A program made the position numbers and the translations under genes. The notes beneath the pieces were generated by a model. The model was not told the DNA's origin. It saw nothing but the letters and a program-made list of their open reading frames with translations, and searched no databases. DNA of 5,962 nucleotides from a bacterium (GTDB lineage: Bacteria > Actinomycetota > Humimicrobiia > Humimicrobiales > Humimicrobiaceae): NCBI GenBank assembly GCA_030611285.1, contig JAUWQC010000069.1, positions 1 through 5,962 of the forward strand, read 5' to 3'. Shown piece by piece: positions 1 to 5,202 of this stretch (its first letter is position 1; each line of letters starts with the position of its first letter).

Positions 1-1520
1 TGGGATCTGAATATGCGTTTAAAACCACTATTGAGGAAAAAGAAACACGGCTTATACCTGTTGCCTTTAAAATTCCTGGCACAAATGTAATTGTTAACTA
101 CTCAACATCTGAAGTGCTGCTTTCCAGAAAATATGAAAAAGGCACAGTATTTGTTATGTACGGCAAAAGCAGGACAGGAGGAGAAACGTGCATAAACATA
201 AATCCAGAGAACATCACTATTATAAATGGCAATGTACAGATAAGCAAAAATGAGAATGGCAGTTTATTAAAGTATGTCCACTCAGGTATAAATATTTTAA
301 AAGTTTGTGATATATGTCTATTTATAATTGAGCAAGAAATGATTGGCAGGGTTGAGGAGCTGTCTGTTGGTCTTTTATTTCATAATATATATTATTTACA
401 AGAAATCAATGAAAAACCGGGAGAAATTAAACTGGATATCCAGATTAAAGAAAATAGTAATAGTATAGTTAGGATTTTTCCAATGACGAATGACATAAAA
501 ATAAACGCAGCTACTCTGGATGGGAAGAGGATTCAATTTACATTTGATAATAAGCTGAATATGCATACCATAAGCTTTAATTCTGGCTCATTTGTTGATA
601 AACCACAGTCAAGGTGGACATCAGACTGGAAGTACATGGCAGACTCAGCTGAAGTTGATAGTAAATATGACCATTCTGGCTGGTTAAAACTGGACAGGCC
701 CGTATCACTTGAAGAGGCAGGCTTTATTGGACACGGCTACTATTGGTACAGGACACAGTTTGACCTTAAAGATGCTCCAGGGATAGTATTTATGGATTAT
801 AAGCATAATGATACTGACAGGATGTTTATTTACATTAATGGCCAGCTAATCTATAAGAGTTATAACAAAAAAATTAAGCACAGGAACATAACCGGCGTAC
901 TTAAATCAGGTAAAAATACTATGGTGATCCTATATGCAAATGAGTTTCATAATAAGTCACACCCACATGAGGGAGATATTGTAAAATTTAGTGGAATTAT
1001 GAATCCAATAGAGATATATGGCAAGTATGCTAATAACAGAGAGTTGAAAATTTCACTTACATCTTTCTTTGTTAAAAAGGGACTGACTGGAATAAACAGA
1101 GGATATCATACACTGGAATATAATGATGAGTTGTGGAATTCTATCCCCGATGTCAAAAAATTTGTCGCAGGGCCTAAAATGGGACATATTGTATGGTTCA
1201 GAAGAAAATTCAAATATGATATTGGTAAGCCATTCAGTGCACCGCTGATGTTAAAGATAAAGAAAGCTGACCAAAGGTTGACTGTATATGTAAACGGCCG
1301 GGCTGTAGCACGGTATGATATACTGGGACCGCAGGAAAAATTTTATATCCCGGAAGCTTTCCTTAATCCGGGTGAAAACAATATGCTGTCTATAATACTT
1401 GAATGCCCCGCGTTCTATGATGAACTCCAGAGCGGATATAGGAGAGGATATATGTACAACCCAATACTAAAGCCTGGTTATGTAGCAAAAAAAGTGTGCA
1501 TGGAAATAATGTTAAAGTGA
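1..1520 (+). CDS. Probable GH35 beta-galactosidase, C-terminal part (5' end outside window)
   Basis: The frame is open from base 3 without a stop, so this is the 3' part of a longer gene. About 505 residues are visible, ending at TGA 1518-1520. The GTG at 114 is internal, because protein-like sequence continues upstream of it. The start of the visible part (about 60-420) resembles the beta-rich domain that follows the catalytic barrel in GH35 enzymes, with a VFVMYGK..TGGE stretch. Two beta-sandwich (jelly-roll) domains then follow. Each has an aromatic-W-aromatic/F-R-x-x-F motif: YWYRTQF near 741-764 and VWFRRKF near 1190-1212. The second ends in the familiar YVNGRAVARY ... GPQ-x-x-FYIPE-x-FLNPGEN pattern (about 1285-1380). 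Family members hydrolyse terminal beta-galactosides, or sometimes beta-glucosaminides. The catalytic (beta/alpha)8 domain with both glutamates is off the window, so substrate cannot be judged. It could instead be another beta-galactosidase-like glycosidase. No ribosome-binding site or signal peptide can be assessed. Confidence 0.7.
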   Translation, partial: GSEYAFKTTIEEKETRLIPVAFKIPGTNVIVNYSTSEVLLSRKYEKGTVFVMYGKSRTGGETCININPENITIINGNVQISKNENGSLLKYVHSGINILKVCDICLFIIEQEMIGRVEELSVGLLFHNIYYLQEINEKPGEIKLDIQIKENSNSIVRIFPMTNDIKINAATLDGKRIQFTFDNKLNMHTISFNSGSFVDKPQSRWTSDWKYMADSAEVDSKYDHSGWLKLDRPVSLEEAGFIGHGYYWYRTQFDLKDAPGIVFMDYKHNDTDRMFIYINGQLIYKSYNKKIKHRNITGVLKSGKNTMVILYANEFHNKSHPHEGDIVKFSGIMNPIEIYGKYANNRELKISLTSFFVKKGLTGINRGYHTLEYNDELWNSIPDVKKFVAGPKMGHIVWFRRKFKYDIGKPFSAPLMLKIKKADQRLTVYVNGRAVARYDILGPQEKFYIPEAFLNPGENNMLSIILECPAFYDELQSGYRRGYMYNPILKPGYVAKKVCMEIMLK

Positions 1521-1595
1521 TTATATGATAGAGCCATATATGTTCAGGTACAAACTTCTCATAGACATTCTATGTAAACCATTTTTTCTAAAAAA

Positions 1596-1614
1596 ATAAA
1601 AATAGTGTTTTTAT
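1596..1614 (-). terminator. AT-only hairpin with T run, possible weak minus-strand terminator
   Basis: Arms 1596-1602 (ATAAAAA) and 1608-1614 (TTTTTAT) pair perfectly over 7 bp with a 5-nt loop. Read on the minus strand the hairpin is followed by a run of seven T (1590-1596, partly shared with the arm), 16 bases beyond the stop of the transposase remnant. This is the geometry of an intrinsic terminator, but the stem has no G-C pair, so it would be weak. It may be a chance product of the AT-rich background. Confidence 0.22.
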
Positions 1615-1629
1615 GTGAACTATATATTT

Positions 1630-1911
1630 TCAAGCTGTAGATATTTCTAAAATATCACAGCTTTTTTCAACAGATTTTATTTTTAAAAAATCGTATTCTG
1701 CTTTATCCCTCATGACAGCAAAAATTACATCACAGAGCCTTCTTTGCAGGCAGGTTATTTCTTCCTTTTTAGTTTTACCCTCTGTTATTTTTTTAAGATA
1801 GTAGGCTCTTGATATAGGATTCTTATCTATTCCATTTTTAGTTCTGCTAATGTGGGGCAATGCTTTAATTAAATAAGCCGTCCTCTCAGCTTGATAAGCT
1901 CCCCTAAGTAT
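1630..1911 (-). pseudogene. IS110-family transposase remnant (C-terminal end only)
   Basis: The minus-strand frame ends at a stop at 1630-1632 and is open back to about 1911, where an in-frame TAA (1912-1914) cuts it off. About 93 residues remain. The readable part contains LRGAYQAERTAYLIKAL, then NPISRAYYLKK, EGKTKKEE, and CLQRRLCDVIFAVMRDK. These resemble the C-terminal end of IS110/IS116/IS902-type transposases (LR-x-ALY..A, then NP..RAYY..K..EGK..KEA, then ..RRL..V). Intact family members have roughly 300-400 residues with an N-terminal DEDD catalytic domain, which is absent here. The TTG at 1858-1860 could start a 76-residue peptide, but homology-like sequence continues upstream of it, so it is not a genuine start. 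No plausible continuation was found upstream in the AT-rich leader of hrcA. It is most likely a dead relic of an insertion between the two gene blocks. The family call rests on recalled motifs only. Confidence 0.6.
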
Positions 1912-1914
1912 TTA

Positions 1915-1943
1915 TTTAATTTTCAAAGAAATTTCTTTATAAT
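1915..1943 (+). promoter_or_regulatory. Candidate sigma-A-type promoter for hrcA
   Basis: A perfect TATAAT at 1938-1943 lies 17 bp downstream of TTTAAT (1915-1920), which matches the -35 consensus in only three or four positions. Transcription would begin near 1950, giving a leader of roughly 140 nt before hrcA. A 14-nt perfect palindrome (1925-1938) fills most of the spacer and touches the -10 box. In DNA this AT-rich, TATAAT boxes also occur by chance, and the -35 is poor, so confidence is low. Confidence 0.35.
1925..1938. repeat. 14-nt perfect palindrome beside the -10 box upstream of hrcA
   Basis: AAAGAAA (1925-1931) is followed directly by its reverse complement TTTCTTT (1932-1938). It sits between the proposed -35 and -10 elements, a usual location for a repressor operator. 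It does not match the CIRCE consensus. An operator role is inferred from position only. Confidence 0.3.
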
Positions 1944-2090
1944 ATAAAAGAATAAAAATAAACAAAGTACTGAACTTAATGGATATTACCATAAAAAGTT
2001 TATATTAACAACTATAAAAGGACAATATTTCATTGGTTAGAGCTGGGATAATGTTCAGGCAGGAATTTAAGTATCAGGGTAGTGATTTAG

Positions 2091-3131
2091 ATGAAATTTA
2101 CTGAAAGAAAAATGGAAATTTTAAAAGAGGTTGTTGATAAATTTATTGCAAAAGCTAATCCTGTTTCTTCGAGGAAGATAGCCCAGGGTTCAGAATTTGA
2201 CCTGAGTTCAGCAACCATAAGAAAAGAAATGGCAGAACTTGAAGTAATGGGTTACCTGACTCATCCCCACACCTCAGCGGGGAGAACACCTACAGATAAA
2301 GGCTATAGATTCTATGTAGATAATGTCATAAAAGAAGAATTAGATTTAAGCGCTGATGATGGCGAAAGGAGTCCTGGCCTTGATATAACAATTGGCAGAG
2401 ATATGGAAATAGAGGTAATCCTGCAGGAGTCTGTGAAGATACTTGCTAAATTTACAAATTATCTGTCAATGATTGTAGCTCCAACAATTCAGCAAAGTAA
2501 ATTTAAACATATCGAGCTTCTGAAATTTCATGGCGGAAATTTACTTATGGTTTTGATTACAGATACAGGGAGAGTTTACAAAAGAAGCTTCGTCCTGAGA
2601 GGCAAATATACGGATCTGGATTTACAGGGAGTAACAAATATTTTAAACTTGCAGCTCAGGGATAAAAATATTATTGACATTGGTATGGAAGATATAAAAA
2701 TACAGAAAGGTGATTCATATCTGATATTGCTGGTAAATAAAATTATTGAACTGATAAAAGAGTGTATTAAAGAAGACTTTCATTATAATAGAATTTTTAT
2801 CCATGGTACATCAGTGATATTACAGCAGCCGGAGTTTATTGACTTGAAAAAGATTCAGAATATTCTGCAGGTTATAGAAAATGAATATTTGCTTATGAAA
2901 CTGCTTATGGATTTTTCCAGGGATAAAGATTTTATAGTAAAAATTGGTTCAGAATTATTTGAGGAAGGTACTGAAGACCTGAGCCTGATAGCATCGAAGT
3001 ATAAAATTTATGGCAACTCTACCGGAGCAATAGGTGTTTTAGGGCCAAAAAGAATGGATTACAGCAGAGTTATAAGAAATCTTAATCTTTTTAGAAAGAA
3101 TCTTACAGAGATTTTTAACTCCAGGGCATAA
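2091..3131 (+). CDS. hrcA: Heat-inducible transcription repressor HrcA
   Basis: HrcA is the dimeric repressor that binds CIRCE operators upstream of chaperone genes and depends on chaperonin (GroEL) to stay active. The 346-residue product has the usual family length. Residues 1-80 form the winged-helix DNA-binding domain: SSATIRKEMAELE (39-51) is the recognition-helix region, and HPHTSAGRTPTDKGYRFYVD (58-77) is the family hallmark. The rest is the GAF-like and dimerisation part, ending in the conserved GSELFEEGTEDLSLIASKY segment and GPKRMDYSRVI (318-328). The ATG at 2091 is preceded by GGGTAGTGAT (2077-2086), a partial Shine-Dalgarno match. The start fits the standard HrcA N-terminus, in which the winged helix begins within a few residues. 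dnaJ follows after 120 bp; grpE and dnaK, which usually stand between them in Firmicutes, are absent. No CIRCE inverted repeat is visible upstream, so autoregulation through the canonical site is not supported. Confidence 0.95.
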   Translation: MKFTERKMEILKEVVDKFIAKANPVSSRKIAQGSEFDLSSATIRKEMAELEVMGYLTHPHTSAGRTPTDKGYRFYVDNVIKEELDLSADDGERSPGLDITIGRDMEIEVILQESVKILAKFTNYLSMIVAPTIQQSKFKHIELLKFHGGNLLMVLITDTGRVYKRSFVLRGKYTDLDLQGVTNILNLQLRDKNIIDIGMEDIKIQKGDSYLILLVNKIIELIKECIKEDFHYNRIFIHGTSVILQQPEFIDLKKIQNILQVIENEYLLMKLLMDFSRDKDFIVKIGSELFEEGTEDLSLIASKYKIYGNSTGAIGVLGPKRMDYSRVIRNLNLFRKNLTEIFNSRA

Positions 3132-3175
3132 GTGTTGAAATAAAATAGGAACTGGAAAAAAAATTAAAATGGGTT

Positions 3176-3206
3176 ATTATTTCTGCGCTATTTGCGCTAT
3201 TATTTC
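3176..3206. repeat. Nested direct repeats upstream of dnaJ
   Basis: TGCGCTATT occurs twice back to back (3184-3192 and 3193-3201). This pair is bracketed by two copies of ATTATTTC (3176-3183 and 3199-3206). The GC-containing 9-mer stands out in AT-rich intergenic sequence, and the GCGC cores are themselves self-complementary. The second copy overlaps the proposed -35 of the dnaJ promoter. It may be an operator with two binding sites, or a local duplication without function. Confidence 0.5.
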
Positions 3207-3220
3207 ATAAATCATATAAA
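3192..3220 (+). promoter_or_regulatory. Candidate promoter for dnaJ
   Basis: TTGCGC (3192-3197) and TATAAA (3215-3220) are separated by 17 bp. The -10 matches consensus at five of six positions, the -35 at three of six. Transcription would start near 3227, just upstream of the dnaJ ribosome-binding site. This would let dnaJ be expressed separately from hrcA, although readthrough from hrcA remains possible because no terminator is visible between the genes. Confidence 0.35.
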
Positions 3221-3235
3221 CTTGGTTTTTATTTT

Positions 3236-3245
3236 GAGGTGATTT
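3236..3245 (+). promoter_or_regulatory. Strong Shine-Dalgarno site fixing the GTG start of dnaJ
   Basis: GAGGTGATTT is a long match to the 16S anti-Shine-Dalgarno. The core GAGGTGAT (3236-3243) stands 8 nt before the GTG at 3252. It supports the non-ATG start. It is the best ribosome-binding site of the four genes whose starts are visible or nearly so. Confidence 0.8.
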
Positions 3246-3251
3246 TAACCA

Positions 3252-4388
3252 GTGAGAAATAAAAGTGATTATTATGATGTTCTGGGGCTGTCCCGGGACT
3301 GTACTTTAACCGATATAAAGAGAGAATATAGAAATCTTGCCCGCAAGTATCACCCTGATGTAAATAACGGTGATCCAAAGGCAGAGGAAAAGTTTAAGGA
3401 AATTTCTGAAGCCTATGCTGTACTCAGCAATGAAGATAAAAGAAGACAGTATGATCAGTTTGGATTCAGCAGAAGTTTATTTGAGGGTTTTGATTTCGGG
3501 AGTGTATTTTCAGAATTCGGCTTCGGGGATATATTTGATAGATTCTTTGGCGCTGGTTTCGGCAGCCCTTTTTCCACCAGACAGAGAAGCAGGCGTAAAG
3601 AAAGAGGCTCTGATATAAGTGTTGAAATGAAAATTAGTTTTAAAGAGTCTGCATATGGAGTAAAGAAAGAGATTGAATATAATGCAGATGATATTTGTGA
3701 AGTCTGTGAAGGAAAAGGCAGCGCTGCTGATGATGGAATTATTACTTGTAGAGAATGTGGTGGTATAGGAAAGGTAAGGACTGCCAGACAAACTCTTATC
3801 GGAAATATAATAACTACATCGACTTGCAGGGATTGTGGCGGCACCGGTAAAATAATAAAAGACCCCTGTAAAAAATGCAGGGGAAGAGGTTACCACAGCG
3901 GGAAGAAAAAAGTTAAATTAGATATTCCTGCAGGAATACATGATGGTGACAGTCTTAGAGTCTCCGGTAAGGGAAACTCGCTGGGCAAAGACTCTATAAA
4001 TGGTGATCTATTTGTAACTGTAAGAGTAATACCCTATCCTGGATTTAAAAGAGAAGGAAATGATGTGCTGTCCAATATTGAGATATCATTTGCTCAGGCT
4101 GCCCTTGGCTGCAGATTAGAGGTTGAAACACTTGATGGCAAAGAAGAAGTAAATATCAAGGCTGGAACCCAGCCTAATAAAAAGATTATCCTTAAGTCCA
4201 GAGGAATTATCGAGCTTAATGGGTACAGGAGGGGTGACCATATAATTAATATAGATGTTAAGATTCCTGCTAAACTTACTAAAGAAGAAATAATACTACT
4301 AAAAAAATATGCTGATGGAAGAGAAGAAGCAGTCAATAGTAGAAGCCGTGGTGCCTTCTCAAATATTAAAAATGCATTTAAAAAGTAA
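3252..4388 (+). CDS. dnaJ: Chaperone protein DnaJ (Hsp40, class A)
   Basis: DnaJ binds unfolded clients and stimulates the ATPase of DnaK in the cytoplasm. The 378 residues match the usual type I length (about 375). Domains in order: J domain 5-71 with the catalytic HPD at 34-36 and the KRRQYDQFG end; a short G/F-rich linker about 72-108 containing the FGDIFDRFFG stretch; and a zinc-binding domain about 149-213 with four intact CxxCxGxG motifs (C149/C152, C166/C169, C192/C195, C206/C209). The C-terminal substrate-binding and dimerisation domains follow. All key residues are present, so the protein should be functional. The GTG start is supported by a strong ribosome-binding site and places the J domain at the N-terminus. 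Neither grpE nor dnaK adjoins it, so the partner DnaK lies elsewhere. By position next to hrcA it resembles actinobacterial DnaJ2. Whether it is the only DnaJ in the genome cannot be seen. Confidence 0.96.
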   Translation: MRNKSDYYDVLGLSRDCTLTDIKREYRNLARKYHPDVNNGDPKAEEKFKEISEAYAVLSNEDKRRQYDQFGFSRSLFEGFDFGSVFSEFGFGDIFDRFFGAGFGSPFSTRQRSRRKERGSDISVEMKISFKESAYGVKKEIEYNADDICEVCEGKGSAADDGIITCRECGGIGKVRTARQTLIGNIITTSTCRDCGGTGKIIKDPCKKCRGRGYHSGKKKVKLDIPAGIHDGDSLRVSGKGNSLGKDSINGDLFVTVRVIPYPGFKREGNDVLSNIEISFAQAALGCRLEVETLDGKEEVNIKAGTQPNKKIILKSRGIIELNGYRRGDHIINIDVKIPAKLTKEEIILLKKYADGREEAVNSRSRGAFSNIKNAFKK

Positions 4389-4403
4389 AACATTTTCTAA
4401 AAA

Positions 4404-4431
4404 ATCATAAAAAATTCCTTTTTTATATGAT
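4404..4431. terminator. AT-only hairpin between dnaJ and rsmE, possible weak terminator
   Basis: The left arm ATCAT plus six A (4404-4414) pairs with six T (4419-4424) and ATGAT (4427-4431) around a TTCC loop, with a 2-nt bulge at 4425-4426. This gives 11 pairs. There is no G-C-rich stem and no T run after the hairpin on the plus strand, so it is a poor intrinsic terminator. It could reduce readthrough from dnaJ or act as an mRNA-processing structure. Confidence 0.28.
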
Positions 4432-4441
4432 ATTAGTCTAA

Positions 4442-4456
4442 TTATAATTATTATCA
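4442..4456. promoter_or_regulatory. PerR/Fur-box-like operator overlapping a TATAAT upstream of rsmE
   Basis: TTATAATTATTATCA is a 7-1-7 inverted repeat. It matches the Bacillus PerR consensus TTATAATnATTATAA at 13 of 14 defined positions, and the Fur consensus TGATAATnATTATCA also at 13 of 14. The left half is PerR-like and the right half Fur-like. It contains a perfect -10 hexamer TATAAT (4443-4448); the -35 counterpart 17 bp upstream (TTTTTA, 4420-4425) is weak. The site ends 3 nt before the partial Shine-Dalgarno AGGTAG (4460-4465) of rsmE, so a bound Fur-family repressor would block the promoter of the rsmE-mtaB pair. High A+T content makes a chance match possible, and no Fur or PerR gene is in the window. 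Confidence 0.35.
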
Positions 4457-4473
4457 TTCAGGTAGTTTAAAAA

Positions 4474-5202
4474 ATGAGTTACCCATATTTTTTTGTAAAT
4501 TCCAGCAGTATTGAAGGAAATAGAATAAAAATTGGAGGAGAAGACTTAAATCACCTTATAAATGTGCTGAGAAGCAAAGCCGGGGATACGGTTTATATAT
4601 CAGATAATACTGACTATAAGTATAAAACTGAAATTATAGATATCAAAAAATCTACAACCATATTACTTATAAAAGATAAGAGAAAAATTGCAAAAAAAAT
4701 CCCTCAGATTACTCTTTACCAGTGTATAATTAAAAAAAATTCTATGGAATTTGTTATCCAGAAGTCGACTGAAATTGGGGTAGATAGAATAATACCGGTT
4801 ATAAGTGGAAGGGTAGTTGTAGATAAGAGAAAAATTGCCGGTAAAGTTGACAGATGGCAGAAAATTTCAAACAGTGCTTCAAAGCAGAGCAGGAGAGATT
4901 TTAAATGCGAAATACTTACCCCGGAAGATATTAATAGTATCAAAGTTTCAGATTATGATTTGTTTTATGTTCCTTACGAAGAAGGTTCCGGTAATGGTGG
5001 AGGTCTGGCAGAAGTTAGAAATGTTTCCAGAATTGGATATATAATAGGACCTGAAGGTGGTTTTGAAACCGGTGAATTAAATTTTTTAAAGGATAGTGGA
5101 GCCAGAGAAATAAGATTTGGAAAAAATATTTACCGTTCTGAAACTGCGGCAATTTATTTTTTATCTGTACTGGATTATTTAAATGGAAATCAAAACGTAT
5201 GA
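4474..5202 (+). CDS. rsmE: 16S rRNA (uracil-1498-N3)-methyltransferase RsmE
   Basis: RsmE is a SPOUT-class enzyme that transfers a methyl group from S-adenosylmethionine to N3 of U1498 in 16S rRNA, at the decoding centre of the 30S subunit. The 242 residues match the usual length of 240-250. An N-terminal PUA-like part carries HLINVLR (27-33). The trefoil-knot catalytic part shows KKNSMEFVIQKSTEIGVDRIIP (87-108, shortened here as KNSMEF...GVDRIIP), RWQKISNSASKQSRR (127-141), the cofactor loop GPEGGF (192-197), and RFGKNIYRSETA (214-225). All are family signatures. The ATG at 4474 has a partial Shine-Dalgarno AGGTAG (4460-4465) with 8-nt spacing, and the N-terminal YPYFFV fits the family. A glycine-rich EEGSGNGGG turn near residue 170 is mildly unusual. 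It is translationally coupled to mtaB by an ATGA overlap. The hrcA/dnaJ-rsmE neighbourhood is conserved in many Gram-positive bacteria; prmA, often placed before rsmE, is missing. Confidence 0.94.
   Translation: MSYPYFFVNSSSIEGNRIKIGGEDLNHLINVLRSKAGDTVYISDNTDYKYKTEIIDIKKSTTILLIKDKRKIAKKIPQITLYQCIIKKNSMEFVIQKSTEIGVDRIIPVISGRVVVDKRKIAGKVDRWQKISNSASKQSRRDFKCEILTPEDINSIKVSDYDLFYVPYEEGSGNGGGLAEVRNVSRIGYIIGPEGGFETGELNFLKDSGAREIRFGKNIYRSETAAIYFLSVLDYLNGNQNV

Noticed and set aside
114..116. GTG at 114 as the start of the glycosidase gene
   Set aside because: The frame is open from base 3 and the upstream residues fit the same beta-rich domain, so the gene begins outside the window.
1522..1540. TATATG/CATATA inverted repeat just after the glycosidase stop, as a terminator
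   Set aside because: It has only six weak pairs, a 7-nt loop and no following T run, so it does not support a terminator call.
1521..2090. Bridge RNA or IS110 element ends around the transposase remnant
   Set aside because: Only the C-terminal coding part remains. IS110 elements lack long terminal inverted repeats, and I could not identify element ends or a structured non-coding RNA with confidence.
3370..3618. Plus-strand open frame of 82 codons inside dnaJ
   Set aside because: It is an out-of-frame shadow of the intact dnaJ J and G/F regions, with no domain-like sequence.
3455..3896. Two overlapping minus-strand open frames opposite dnaJ (about 128 codons each)
   Set aside because: They are antisense shadows of the G/F and zinc-finger coding sequence, with low-complexity Ser/Ile/Phe-rich products.
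4094..4393. Minus-strand open frame of 99 codons opposite the end of dnaJ
   Set aside because: Antisense shadow. Its apparently hydrophobic product comes from complementing Lys/Glu/Asp-rich codons and is not a real membrane protein.
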